From Bacillota bacterium (GTDB taxonomy: Bacteria; Bacillota; UBA994; UBA5500): a stretch of DNA of 64,000 nt. This document shows positions 33,759 through 42,954 of this stretch, piece after piece. A program made the translations under genes and the position numbers. The stretch covers positions 41,365 to 105,364 of the forward strand of contig JAEZJZ010000020.1 in assembly GCA_023436245.1 (NCBI GenBank), given 5' to 3'. The notes under the pieces are model-generated. The model worked only from the letters and a program-made list of their open reading frames with translations, searched no databases and was not told the DNA's origin. Position 1 is the first letter of the stretch. Each line of letters starts with the position of its first letter.

Positions 33759-35091
33759 GACTATCCTCCCGCACCAACCGGTAAGAGACGGCTGGAGCCA
33801 CCCGTTCCTGTCTCTCTTGGCTCTTGGCGCCGGCGGCAATGAGCAGGCGTGAGGAATCTGCTATGCGCGTGGTCAGGTGATCCGGCAGAGGTGGGCGATC
33901 GCCTACTTTAGCACCGATGACCAGTTCCCTAACCCGCCAGGGTTTGTGGCCAGAGTACTCAATCGTCAGTTCGGTGGTATCTTGCGGATCGTAGACTACG
34001 TCAACCTTGCAGCCGAGGAAACTGACGCCGACCTCATACTTACGGCCGAGGAAGCTGATGCAGCCGGCCTTATCCACTTTACGTTGCTCGCAATGCAGAA
34101 AGGCGTCTGCCAGTAGTTCCGGCTCCACAAACCGGAGGGGCTTGCTGTCGCTCCGGTAGGCTTCTTCCGGGCTTTGGCCTAGGGCAGAGTGAGGTTTGTG
34201 CTGGTAGCATTCCGAGAGCCAGACCTGAAACAGTTCGTTCAACTGGTCTAGGGTCTTGGGCCTCTGCAAAGATGCCTCTTTCAGGAACGAGTCAACGACT
34301 CTGTTGAATCGCTCCACCTTGCCTTTTCCCTCGGGGGAATACGGTTTGGCGTACAGCAAGCGAATGCCTAGCTTAGAGCAGGTTCGCTGCATCCAGGTGG
34401 TGCGGTATTGCTTGCCGTTGTCGAAGTAGACGGCTTCCGGTACTCCGTACTTCTGAATCGCCCGGCGGAAGCAGTCTTCTACCACCGCCTGATCCATAAC
34501 AGGATAGAACTCTCCGTGCAGCACCAATCGAGTGGCATCGTCCAGGAAGGTGACCAGGTAGACCTGCTTGCTGGTGCCGTTAGGACCGATTGGCAGGTAT
34601 GGTCCGTACTTCAGATCAGACTGCCAAAGACGATTGCGATGGGGTTGTTGCCACCGCCGCGTAGCCACTCCCGTTTCGGCATACATTCGCATCTGGCGGG
34701 TGCTGTAACCTCTCTCGGTCAGTTTCTCTTGTAGGGTGCTGCGCCGGATCTGACCTTTCTCAATCAGGCCTTCCCACTCCATGATCTGTATTAGCTGGCT
34801 GACGCTCCGGCTGGGCACTTCCCGCCGTAGCATAATGGCCTGTTCCAAGACCTCTTTCGGAATGGCGCTGGACGCCTGCTGGCTCTTGGCTCTCGGTTGC
34901 AGACCAATGAAGCCCTCTTGGCGGTACCTGGTCAGGTAGCGCCTGAGGGTACGGTCCGAGATGCCTGTTTCTTGACAGATGCGGGTTCGTAACTCCCTAG
35001 CTTTGGCCGAATCGAGTTCCCCGGACAGGAGTGGAGCCAACAACTGCACTCGCTTGGTAGCAATCTCTTCCGCTTTTTGCTTGTCTTTCAT
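33751..35091 (-). CDS. DDE-type integrase/transposase
   Basis: 446 residues; start at 35091 (MKDKQKAEEIATKRVQLLAP) with GGGAGAG upstream. An N-terminal HTH (TGISDRTLRRYLTRYRQEGF) leads into the rve core: the first Asp in RLWQSDLKYGPYL, second in YFDNGKQYR and the Glu in KGKVERFNRVVDSFL. The C-terminal beta domain is of the Mu/TnsB type. It catalyses transposon end joining with the ATPase that follows. Confidence 0.88.
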   Translation of the reverse strand: MKDKQKAEEIATKRVQLLAPLLSGELDSAKARELRTRICQETGISDRTLRRYLTRYRQEGFIGLQPRAKSQQASSAIPKEVLEQAIMLRREVPSRSVSQLIQIMEWEGLIEKGQIRRSTLQEKLTERGYSTRQMRMYAETGVATRRWQQPHRNRLWQSDLKYGPYLPIGPNGTSKQVYLVTFLDDATRLVLHGEFYPVMDQAVVEDCFRRAIQKYGVPEAVYFDNGKQYRTTWMQRTCSKLGIRLLYAKPYSPEGKGKVERFNRVVDSFLKEASLQRPKTLDQLNELFQVWLSECYQHKPHSALGQSPEEAYRSDSKPLRFVEPELLADAFLHCEQRKVDKAGCISFLGRKYEVGVSFLGCKVDVVYDPQDTTELTIEYSGHKPWRVRELVIGAKVGDRPPLPDHLTTRIADSSRLLIAAGAKSQERQERVAPAVSYRLVREDSHV

Positions 35092-35126
35092 GCTCATCTC
35101 TCCCTTGCTTGACCTCGTTTTCGAGT

Positions 35127-35669
35127 CTAGCAAGGGGAGTGTTCGGGCAGCCATGCAGAACGGGTATGTACCCAAAGATTTGCGTTCACGATCGGTCGGA
35201 CAATCTGCTTCAGCCACCCGCTGGCCGATCCGACCAACTGTTTAAGCCTCTGGTGTGCCGACTGTGCAGGGCTGGCCGGGCTCTCCACAGGGCCTGTCTC
35301 ATACCGAACGGCGATAGAGGCCAGGCATCCGAGCCAATAGGTCACGTTCTCCGTGACCCAACGCTTCCAACGGTTGACGGTGGCCTCATCTGCTGGGGCT
35401 GTGTTTTCCTCCCGGCTAGACAAGATCTGTTCCACGCACTCCGCTCTGTAGCGTTTGTATGGCACTAAGAAGTCCGGCAGCTCATGATGGATTCGTCCGC
35501 AGCTCTGACACCGCAGCCGGCGGATGTACGCTGCATTCTTCTCGCCTTCATCGTCGATGAACCCACGAGATCGACTACCAATAACCTTCATTTCGCCGTC
35601 GCAGCAAGGACACGGGATCTTCTCTGCACACCTAATAAAACACGCCGGGAGACTTCTCAACCAGCTCAT
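35127..35669 (-). CDS. DUF6431 zinc-finger-like protein of the transposon
   Basis: 180 residues. The N-terminal metal-binding part has IPCPCCDGEMKV and LRCQSCGRIHHELPDFLVPY (two CxxC pairs), followed by a helix KRYRAECVEQIL and a helical HTH-like segment (EATVNRWKRWVTENVTYWL). It is the first gene of the transposon, 35 bp before the transposase; its role is probably DNA binding or regulation. Confidence 0.7.
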   Translation of the reverse strand: MSWLRSLPACFIRCAEKIPCPCCDGEMKVIGSRSRGFIDDEGEKNAAYIRRLRCQSCGRIHHELPDFLVPYKRYRAECVEQILSSREENTAPADEATVNRWKRWVTENVTYWLGCLASIAVRYETGPVESPASPAQSAHQRLKQLVGSASGWLKQIVRPIVNANLWVHTRSAWLPEHSPC

Positions 35670-35832
35670 AGTTTGATACTATGATCATGTTATTTCTTGG
35701 GAGACGTCTCCGGTGAGCCTGCGTCAACAGGTTCACGCTTTACGGAGGCGTGTTTGCTTTCCTAAGATACGGTCATTATATCCAGCAGACTCTGGACAGG
35801 CAACAACGTCAGCTTCTTGACCTTTCATTGCG

Positions 35833-36324
35833 TCAGAAACATCCGTCTTTGAATATCCACTCACGCCGCCGGCCGCATTCGCGAAAGCCCACCTTCTTGT
35901 AGCAAGTGATGCCTGCTTGGTTATCGGCGTCGACGGAGAGCATGATATTGTGCAGATTCATGGTTTGGAATCCGTACTCCAGAATCAGCCGTATGGCTTC
36001 TGCGCCGTAGCCCCTGCTCCGGTGTTCCTCCTCTCCAATGAAAATCCCCATGAACGCGTTACGGCTACGGTGATCGATATTCTGCAGGCTGATGCACCCA
36101 ATCATCACTTCACCGTCTAGCAGCACTATAGCGTAGCGTTGCGTGTCGCTGGCCGGCTCAAAGAGCCATTTCATCTCGCTCTTTGATGAGACTATCCAGT
36201 GATACTGGCCGAAACTGCCGGCGACTGCTTTGTCGTTCATCCACTTGCGGTATGTTTCCGCATCATCGGGGTTGACAGGCGAAAGGTAGAGCCGTTGGCC
36301 AGTTATCTTGCGAAAATAGCGCAT
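35833..36324 (-). CDS. RimJ/RimL-type GNAT acetyltransferase
   Basis: 163 residues from the ATG at 36324 (GGGAGGTG upstream). GNAT blocks: LYLSPVNPDDAETYRKWMND, IGCISLQNID, GIFIGEEEHRSRGYGAEAIR (acetyl-CoA loop) and LHNIMLSVDADNQAGITCYK with VGFRECGRRREWI. It ends early (KDGCF) compared with relatives that continue for about a dozen residues. This coincides with the transposon border, so the 3' end may have been altered. Confidence 0.8.
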   Translation of the reverse strand: MRYFRKITGQRLYLSPVNPDDAETYRKWMNDKAVAGSFGQYHWIVSSKSEMKWLFEPASDTQRYAIVLLDGEVMIGCISLQNIDHRSRNAFMGIFIGEEEHRSRGYGAEAIRLILEYGFQTMNLHNIMLSVDADNQAGITCYKKVGFRECGRRREWIFKDGCF

Positions 36325-36631
36325 GAGTACACCTCCCTGTTTTTCATAGAAGTTTTCATGAACATCATACTCCAAGGCAAATCTGCCGTCGTTCGATCTA
36401 GTCATATGATGATGGATTAGTGGCGGAGGTGAGGAACGCAGCAGCTTCACAAAGTGGCTGGAAAGAGTCTCTTCCGGCGTCTCACTCGAATCGCCTACGC
36501 AGGCCGCCGTCACCCTAACCGTAGGAGCCAACTCTTCAGCGGACCTTACCAGCAGCGATGCTATGCAATTGCGGAAGGCAGAAGGAAAAGAGTGACGCCA
36601 GTAGCATCACTCTCCTCGCACACCAGGTACC

Positions 36632-38266
36632 TTATTCCGTTATAATCTCCGGCCCATCATACCACTTCGGAGTCTTATAGTGTTTGGCCATTTGAGGACG
36701 ATATTTAGCCATTTGCTCACTCAGGAATCCTACCGGTGGGGCAACTTCCTTACCTTCCGGAACGAAGAACTTGCCGTTTTCAGGATCATATGCGTATTTT
36801 CCTGCCCTACCAAATATGAACGGTAGGTAAGATTCAAACTGGGCTTCCCCGTTATCATCCAAGATTAGGTTCTTGCCATCATTCTTGTAGTTGTAGAAGT
36901 GCTCTGCCTGCATCTTTCTGAAATCTTCCCTAATCTCAGCTACTTTGTCGGGATTGGTCAACAGTTCTATGGCACTTACCGCCATTGCTTGGGCACCCGC
37001 GATCAGCCCTTTATGGGCAACAGTAGAACCGGTTACCGCAGTAGTAGTCCAATGATGGCCGATGGCTCCCGGAGCAGAAGTGGGGAACCTAACACTTGTA
37101 AGAGGCACAACTAAGGAAACCTCGCCTATGTCAGAAGATCCTCCGCCCACAAATACCTCAGGGGATCCCTTTGGCTTATCCTCAATTGCCGAATCATCGG
37201 GAAGGCCCTTTTCTTCTGCACCTGCAGATCTCTGCAATGCCTTGATGAACTCGTGTTCATCCTCAGTCCACTCAGGCATACCCACCTTTTTGATGTTCTC
37301 TTGCACCATGTGGGCTAGAGTCTCATTTCTATAGCACTGATGGATTGCAGTGTACGGGGTAATCTCCATTTGGGTATCTGTGGCAAGGGCTGCGGCTTTG
37401 GCACAATTTAGCACTCTCTCGAAGTCAGACTTAATCAGTTTGTCCGAGTTTCTCACGAAATACCAGGTGGTTGCTCGATCCGGAACTACGTTAGGGCCTT
37501 CTCCACCCTCGGTCATCACATAATGCAATCTGGATGTGTAGTGCAAATGCTCACGCAGGAACTCGGTACTCACGTTCATTATTTGCACAGCATCTAAAGC
37601 TGATCTGCCGACCCAGGGAGCTCCGGCAGAGTGAGCGGTTGTTCCGCGGAAGGTAACGGAGAAGGACCAGTTGGTATTACTACCTACTCCGTAAGATGCA
37701 CCAAAGCCATCTCCCCCATGGTTATCAATTACAACATCTACGCCGTCAAACACGCCGGCGTAAACCATGAAAGGACGGCTAATTACGGTTTCTTCAGCAG
37801 GGCTACCAAACATCTTAATGGTCCCGGTAAATCCCCCGTCTTCCATAGCTTTCTTGACTGCTACAACCGTACCGGCAGCCGCAGTTCCCATAGTATTATG
37901 AGTACAACCATGACCCGGCGCCATGGCTCCTTTTATTTCGGTTATGGGGGCGTGGGTAGGGTTTCCTGCCTCTTGGGATAGCATTGGTAGTGCATCTAAC
38001 TCGCCTAATACGCCAATGGTTGGTCCAGGGCCATTGGAAAAAGTGGCAACGAAGGCAGTTGGCATTCCGCCTACCCCTTTTTCAATTGTGAAGCCTTCCT
38101 TTTCCAGGTAGTTTATCAGTAGGTTCGCGGTGTTGTATTCCTCTAAACCTAACTCCGCATAGGACCAAATGGCATCATTAATCTCCGCCAACATTTCCCG
38201 AGTCTCACTTTTTTGCAGAAAATCAATGGCAACCTGTTGGTTCTTATCAAATGCTTCTCTATTCAA
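36632..38266 (-). CDS. M20-family amidohydrolase (AbgB/p-aminobenzoyl-glutamate hydrolase-like)
   Basis: 544 residues. Blocks: PTIGVLGELDALPMLSQEAG, APGHGCTHNTMGTAAAGTVV (Cys/His metal site), GSPAEE, NHGGDGFGASYG and GTTAHSAGAPWVGRSALDAV (dimerisation domain). Such enzymes deacylate amino-acid conjugates; AbgB splits p-aminobenzoyl-glutamate. It is longer than most family members, with a C-terminal part ending KTPKWYDGPEIITE. Its DNA is visibly more AT-rich, with A/T third positions far more often than its neighbours, suggesting transfer. Confidence 0.85.
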   Translation of the reverse strand: MNREAFDKNQQVAIDFLQKSETREMLAEINDAIWSYAELGLEEYNTANLLINYLEKEGFTIEKGVGGMPTAFVATFSNGPGPTIGVLGELDALPMLSQEAGNPTHAPITEIKGAMAPGHGCTHNTMGTAAAGTVVAVKKAMEDGGFTGTIKMFGSPAEETVISRPFMVYAGVFDGVDVVIDNHGGDGFGASYGVGSNTNWSFSVTFRGTTAHSAGAPWVGRSALDAVQIMNVSTEFLREHLHYTSRLHYVMTEGGEGPNVVPDRATTWYFVRNSDKLIKSDFERVLNCAKAAALATDTQMEITPYTAIHQCYRNETLAHMVQENIKKVGMPEWTEDEHEFIKALQRSAGAEEKGLPDDSAIEDKPKGSPEVFVGGGSSDIGEVSLVVPLTSVRFPTSAPGAIGHHWTTTAVTGSTVAHKGLIAGAQAMAVSAIELLTNPDKVAEIREDFRKMQAEHFYNYKNDGKNLILDDNGEAQFESYLPFIFGRAGKYAYDPENGKFFVPEGKEVAPPVGFLSEQMAKYRPQMAKHYKTPKWYDGPEIITE

Positions 38267-38470
38267 CGTTTTCTCCTCCTTTATTTAGGCACTAATAGGA
38301 GCAGGCTACTTCCTACCTTCACCTCCACTTATTTTTGTATGCGTAATAAGCTTATCATCAGACGCTTGGGGTTTCTACAACTATCGGCAGATAATTGTGC
38401 AAAAAAATGCAGGCAGATGAAAAAGCCACCCATTGATAGATCTCATTCTATCAATAGATGGCACTATACT

Positions 38471-38818
38471 TGGTGGAGGCGGGGGGATTCGAACCCACCG
38501 TCCGAAGGCCAGCCAGCCAGAGCTTCTCCGAGCGCAGTCCATGCTTTGAATTTCGCTCGGTGACGCCCCCGTGGACAGGGTCGTTACTTCGCTAGCCCGT
38601 TAATTTCCCGACCGATACCAGGCGCTCTCGGTCAGTAGACTACTGTTCATGACGCCCGCATCTGAACCCCAGTAGACACAGTTTCAGGCAGACGGCGGCC
38701 TTAGGCCGCGATTGCTAAATTGTTGTTAGCTATTGTTGTTTTCCCTGTTTTACGGGTACCAGGATCCCCGGCTCGCTACTCCAACCCACAGAACCCCCGT
38801 CGAAACCATGTCGCCCCC
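38471..38818 (-). ncRNA. ssrA: Transfer-messenger RNA (ssrA)
   Basis: The 5' end GGGGGCGACATGGTTTCGAC (38818 leftward) and the 3' end with GGTTCGAATCCCCCCGCC then TCCACCA (to 38471) pair as a tRNA-like acceptor and T-arm. The coding part reads GCT AAC AAC AAT TTA GCA ATC GCG GCC TAA, a tag of ANNNLAIAA, which ends in the usual AA degradation signal. Length about 348 bases. It rescues stalled ribosomes with SmpB, whose gene is 100 bp upstream on the same strand. Confidence 0.95.
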
Positions 38819-38862
38819 AAGCTTTGAAATCGTTGATTCTTAGGCCTGTGAAAAGGCCCGTT

Positions 38863-38909
38863 GCCTAAGCGCCGCGAAGGATCAGATTCTTCGTTTCACT
38901 CAGAATGAC
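38863..38909. repeat. Palindromic repeat family 2, copy b
   Basis: GCGCCGCGAAGGATCAGATT CTTCG and a CAGAATGAC end match the copy at 4665-4717. It lies between smpB and tmRNA. Confidence 0.6.
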
Positions 38910-38917
38910 CAAAAAAG

Positions 38918-39391
38918 CTAGTATTCGCCCTTTTCCCGCTGCCGCATGGCCTGGGCAATTTCGCGATCGGCATCGCGGTTCGCTTCCGCGTCGCGCTTGT
39001 CGTAAAGCTTCTTGCCTTTGGCCAGCCCGATTTCGGCTTTGATCTTGCCTTCCTTCAGGTACAGCCGGGTGGCAACCAGGGTGTAACCTTTGGCCTGGGT
39101 GAGGCCGAGGAGTCGCATCACTTCCCGCTTGTGCATCAGCAGCACGCGCGGGCGCAGCGGATCATGATTGAAGCGGTTGCCTTGTTCATAAGGGCTGATA
39201 TGAACATTATATAAGAACAGCTGGCCGTCATCAACCCGGGCAAAACTGTCACGCATGTTGGCGCGGCCAGCGCGAATTGACTTCACCTCAGTGCCGCGCA
39301 AGGCAACTCCTGCCTCGTAGGTCTCCTCGATGAAGTAATCATGGCGCGCTCTGCGGTTCTCGACCAGTGTCTTGCTACCTTGTTCTTTCAT
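38918..39391 (-). CDS. smpB: SsrA-binding protein SmpB
   Basis: 157 residues from [20 protein letters not shown] at 39391. Family marks: [20 protein letters not shown], the oligonucleotide-binding beta barrel, and the basic C-terminal tail [20 protein letters not shown], which enters the decoding centre. It carries tmRNA to stalled ribosomes. Directly upstream of ssrA, the usual arrangement. Confidence 0.95.
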   Translation of the reverse strand: MKEQGSKTLVENRRARHDYFIEETYEAGVALRGTEVKSIRAGRANMRDSFARVDDGQLFLYNVHISPYEQGNRFNHDPLRPRVLLMHKREVMRLLGLTQAKGYTLVATRLYLKEGKIKAEIGLAKGKKLYDKRDAEANRDADREIAQAMRQREKGEY

Positions 39392-39486
39392 GATCATTTC
39401 CCCATAAGAAAAATCTAGCCCGACTTGCGCTGCAAGCGGGCTGAAGGTCACTATTCATTATATCAAGTTATCTATGGCGGGTCAAA

Positions 39487-40509
39487 CTAGAGGACGCGCA
39501 CGATCCAGCCTTCTGGAGCTTTGACATCGCCAAACTGAATGCCGCACAGCGTATCGTAGAGCTTGCGGGTGACCGGGCCGACTTCGGTCTCGCTGTGGAA
39601 GACGTGCAGCTTGCCCTGGTACTCGATGCCGCCGATGGGTGTAATCACGGCGGCTGTGCCGCAAGCGCCTGCCTCAGCGTACTGGTCGAGCTGATCGATG
39701 TAGACGTCGCCCTCTGCCACATCCATGCCGAGATAGTCACGTGCCACTTCCAGCAAAGAATACTTGGTAATGCTCGGCAGAATTGACGGGGAGGCCGGCG
39801 TGATGAAGCGGTTGTCTTTGGTGACGCCAAAGAAGTTCGCTGCGCCAACTTCCTCAATCTTGGTGTGAGTAGCCGGGTCGAGGTAAATGCAGTCAGCAAA
39901 GCCCTGCTTTACTGCCAGATGATGCGGCATCAGGCTGGCAGCATAGTTGCCGCCGACTTTGGCTGCGCCGGTGCCGCTGGGAGCTGCCCGGTCAAAGTCG
40001 GAGACGGAGAAGTTGACCGGCTTCAGACCACCCTTGAAGTAAGGGCCAACCGGCGAGCAAAAGACGGAGAAGATGTACTGGTCCGCCGGGCGCACGCCCA
40101 GGTTGTCGCCGACGCCAATCACAAACGGGCGCAGGTAGAGGGTTGCGCCGCTGCCGTAGGGAGGCACGTAAGCCTCGTTCGCCTTGACCACCTGTTTGCA
40201 GGCGTCGATGAACCGCTCCACCGGAAACTCAGGCATGAGCAGACGACGGCAGCTCTCCTGCATGCGCAAGGCATTTCTGTCCGGCCGAAAGAGTTGCACA
40301 TGCCCATCTTTGGTGCGGTAGGCCTTCAGTCCCTCAAAGCATTGCTGGCCGTAATGCAATGCCGGCGAACCCTCACTGATGTGCAACTGGTTGTCTGTAG
40401 TCAGGGTTCCCTCGTCCCATTGTCCGTCTTTCCAGACGGACAGGTAGCGGTACTCGGTCTTCATGTAGGTGAAGCCAAGTTTACCCCAATCGATCACGGG
40501 TCGTTCCAC
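39487..40509 (-). CDS. ilvE: Branched-chain amino acid aminotransferase
   Basis: 340 residues from a GTG at 40509 (AAGGGGGA upstream). The PLP lysine is Lys 184 in TGAAKVGGNYAAS. Other blocks: ALHYGQQCFEGLKAYR, YLRPFVIGVG and IEEVGAANFFGV, as in the class II (type 2) branched-chain enzyme. It transfers amino groups between Leu/Ile/Val and 2-oxoglutarate. It sits between rnr and smpB, which are adjacent in many relatives. Confidence 0.93.
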   Translation of the reverse strand: MERPVIDWGKLGFTYMKTEYRYLSVWKDGQWDEGTLTTDNQLHISEGSPALHYGQQCFEGLKAYRTKDGHVQLFRPDRNALRMQESCRRLLMPEFPVERFIDACKQVVKANEAYVPPYGSGATLYLRPFVIGVGDNLGVRPADQYIFSVFCSPVGPYFKGGLKPVNFSVSDFDRAAPSGTGAAKVGGNYAASLMPHHLAVKQGFADCIYLDPATHTKIEEVGAANFFGVTKDNRFITPASPSILPSITKYSLLEVARDYLGMDVAEGDVYIDQLDQYAEAGACGTAAVITPIGGIEYQGKLHVFHSETEVGPVTRKLYDTLCGIQFGDVKAPEGWIVRVL

Positions 40510-40659
40510 GGCTCATTCCCCCTTCTAGAGTCGATGACCAATCTAATCATACCGCATTTGATCGGAGATCTCGGTCTGCCAGAATTTTCGAACATAAAAA
40601 TTGGCAAGAATGGCAGTCACCCGTGCGGCTCTTCAGGGAAATCGGCGCAGAACTGGTGG

Positions 40660-42792
40660 CTAATCGTCTTGGTCAGCCGGGTCTGCCAGTTCGAAGTCAA
40701 TCTTATGTTCCTCAGTGTTCACCTTGGCCACCTTCACCTGCACCGGATCGCCCAGGCGGAAGCGACGTTTGGTGCGCTTGCCGACCAGTGCATAGGCAGT
40801 GTCATCATACTGGTAGAAGTCATCCGCCAGGCTGCTGACGTGGACTAGGCCTTCAACCGTGTTATCCAACTCTGCAAAGAAGCCGAAGCTGGTCACCCCG
40901 CTGATGATCGCGGAGAAGACCTCGCCCTCCTTGCCCTGCATGTATTCCACCTTCTTGATGTCGATCACTGCCCGTTCCGCCTCGGTCGCGATTTGCTCCC
41001 GCTCCGAGGATTGCTGCGAGGCGCGGTCTACAAAAGCGGTGAGCTCTGCCCGTCGCTCCTCCGACAACTGCTTCTTGTGCAGGTGCTCCTTGATGATGCG
41101 ATGAATCACCAGGTCAGGATAGCGCCGGATGGGAGAGGTGAAGTGGCAGTAGTACTTGGCGGCTAAACCGAAGTGACCCAGGCACTCCGGGCTGTAGCGA
41201 GCGCGCATCATCGAGCGCAACAGCACGCGGTGAATCAGGCGCTGCTCCAATCGGCCATCGATCTGCTCCAGCACCGCCTGGAAGCTACGCGGGTGGATGT
41301 TGTCGGCCTTGGCTTTGATGCGCAGGCCGAACGCATTCAGGAACAAATTCAACTCGGTCACCTTGGCCAGGCGCGGCTCTTCATGTACGCGGTAGACAAA
41401 GGGGGCCTCCATCCAGTGAAAGCGCTCCGCCACCGTCTCGTTGGCCGCCACCATGAACTCCTCGATGATGCTGTCAGCTACCGTCTGCGCACGGGGGACG
41501 ATGTCCACCACCCGGCCGTCCTCATCCAGAATCACCTTGGCCTCGCTCACTTCAAAGGCGATGGCCCCTCGCCCAGACCGCTTCTGCAGGAGAATGTCGC
41601 GCAGTTCCTTCATGCGCTGGAAGAGGTCCAGATGCTCGCGATAGCGCTCGCGCAGCTCGCCCTCTTCACCCTCCAGCAGGCGGTTGACCTCGCCGTAGGT
41701 CATCCGCTCCTGGCTATGGATCACGCTTTCAGCTATCTGCTCGTGCACCACCGTGCCGCTCCGATCGATCTCCATCAGCACAGTCAGCGTCAGCCTGTCC
41801 ACCCGTGGGTTGAGGCTGCAGATGCCGTTACTGAGGTCCTTCGGCAGCATGGGCAGCACCCGGTCCAGCAGATAGACGCTGGTTCCCCGCTCGAAGGCTT
41901 CCCGGTCCAGCGGCGAGCCGACTCGCACGTAATGCCCGACATCGGCGATATGTACTCCCAGCCGGTAGTTACCATTCTCTAGCCGTTCCACCGAGATGGC
42001 GTCGTCCAGATCTTTGGCATCCGGTCCGTCGATGGTCACGATCGGCAGCCCGCGCAGGTCCATCCTACCTTTCAGATCCTGCTCGCTGATGGTCAAATTC
42101 ATCTTGGCCACCTGCTGTTTGACTTCGTCCGGAAACTCCTGCGGCAGATTGTGCTGGTGGATCACTGAGAGCACGTCCACGCCCGGGTCGCCGGCGCGAC
42201 CCAGTACGGCCTCAACCACACCCGTGGCCGCGTGACGCCCCTCCGGGAACTGGGTGATGCGCACGACTACTTTGTCCCCGCTCTTGGCGCGCATGGTCCC
42301 GCCGGGGGAAATGACCACGTCCTGCCCCAGCTTGCGATCGTCTGGCACGCAAAAGCCGATTTGCTCGCCGCCTTCGAACTTGCCCACCACTTTGTCATTG
42401 GCCCGTTCCAGAATGCGAATGACTTCGCCCTCGTCTTTCCTGCCGTCTTGGCGCTCGCCCAGGCGCACGATCACCTTATCCCCGTGCATGGCGCCGTTCA
42501 GGTTGGAAGCCGCCAAATAGACATCCTCATCCCGCCCGGGCACCGACAGAAAAGCAAATCCCTTGGCATTGCCCAGCACGCGACCCACGGCCAGATTCAT
42601 CATCTCCGGCAGACCATAGCGATGGTAGCGAGTCTTGACGATCGCTCCCTCGCGCTCCATCTGCCCAATCATTTCCCGCCACGGCTGCTCCTCTGCAATG
42701 TTGGCGGCCAAAGTGGCCACCAGATCTGGCTCCGACAACGGCTTATATATCTTCTCCCGCATTAAGCTGAGTAGCTTTTCCCGATCAATCAT
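40660..42792 (-). CDS. rnr: Ribonuclease R
   Basis: 710 residues from the ATG at 42792 (GGGAGGTG upstream). Domains in order: N-terminal winged helix, two cold-shock domains, the RNB catalytic domain with IDGPDAKDLDDAISVE (catalytic Asp set) and DLSNGICSLNP, and a C-terminal S1 domain (GKEGEVFSAIISGVTSFGFF). It lacks a long basic tail. A 3'-5' exoribonuclease that degrades structured RNA and works with tmRNA-SmpB; encoded in the same neighbourhood. Confidence 0.95.
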   Translation of the reverse strand: MIDREKLLSLMREKIYKPLSEPDLVATLAANIAEEQPWREMIGQMEREGAIVKTRYHRYGLPEMMNLAVGRVLGNAKGFAFLSVPGRDEDVYLAASNLNGAMHGDKVIVRLGERQDGRKDEGEVIRILERANDKVVGKFEGGEQIGFCVPDDRKLGQDVVISPGGTMRAKSGDKVVVRITQFPEGRHAATGVVEAVLGRAGDPGVDVLSVIHQHNLPQEFPDEVKQQVAKMNLTISEQDLKGRMDLRGLPIVTIDGPDAKDLDDAISVERLENGNYRLGVHIADVGHYVRVGSPLDREAFERGTSVYLLDRVLPMLPKDLSNGICSLNPRVDRLTLTVLMEIDRSGTVVHEQIAESVIHSQERMTYGEVNRLLEGEEGELRERYREHLDLFQRMKELRDILLQKRSGRGAIAFEVSEAKVILDEDGRVVDIVPRAQTVADSIIEEFMVAANETVAERFHWMEAPFVYRVHEEPRLAKVTELNLFLNAFGLRIKAKADNIHPRSFQAVLEQIDGRLEQRLIHRVLLRSMMRARYSPECLGHFGLAAKYYCHFTSPIRRYPDLVIHRIIKEHLHKKQLSEERRAELTAFVDRASQQSSEREQIATEAERAVIDIKKVEYMQGKEGEVFSAIISGVTSFGFFAELDNTVEGLVHVSSLADDFYQYDDTAYALVGKRTKRRFRLGDPVQVKVAKVNTEEHKIDFELADPADQDD

Positions 42793-42925
42793 CGAGAGCA
42801 CCTCCCTCTATTTTGGCCTGGTAACCCAGGCATAGTACTCTGTCGCCAGCAAGCATTGGCGAGCTAGACTGTGCAGTTACCTTACTAGTTTTCGTCGGAT
42901 AAGGTCAAATCATCCGAAAGTAAAA

Positions 42926-42943
42926 GGCGGCCGCATGGCCGCC
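42926..42943 (-). terminator. Terminator of the nitronate monooxygenase gene
   Basis: GGCGGCC and GGCCGCC with loop GCAT or ATGC, followed on the minus strand by TTTTACTTT. It begins 12 bp after the stop at 42955. Confidence 0.85.
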
Positions 42944-42954
42944 AAGAAGAGACA

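Larger units (their letters stand above)
32680..35800. mobile_element. Three-gene transposon (DUF6431 - DDE transposase - ExeA-like ATPase)
   Basis: Three minus-strand genes in one direction form a recurring Bacillota transposon layout. The exact ends are not resolved. On the left, TGTCC occurs at 32684, 32708, 32731 and 32765, like repeated transposase binding sites; on the right, the inverse GGACA is at 35794, and TTGACG appears near both ends. A target duplication could not be fixed. The element truncates a hydrolase gene on its left and abuts a GNAT with a short C terminus on its right. Confidence 0.65.

Noticed and set aside
32958..35669. Typical IS21 (istAB) element
   Set aside because: The ATPase is ExeA-like, there is an extra DUF6431 gene, and gene order and transposase type differ from IS21.
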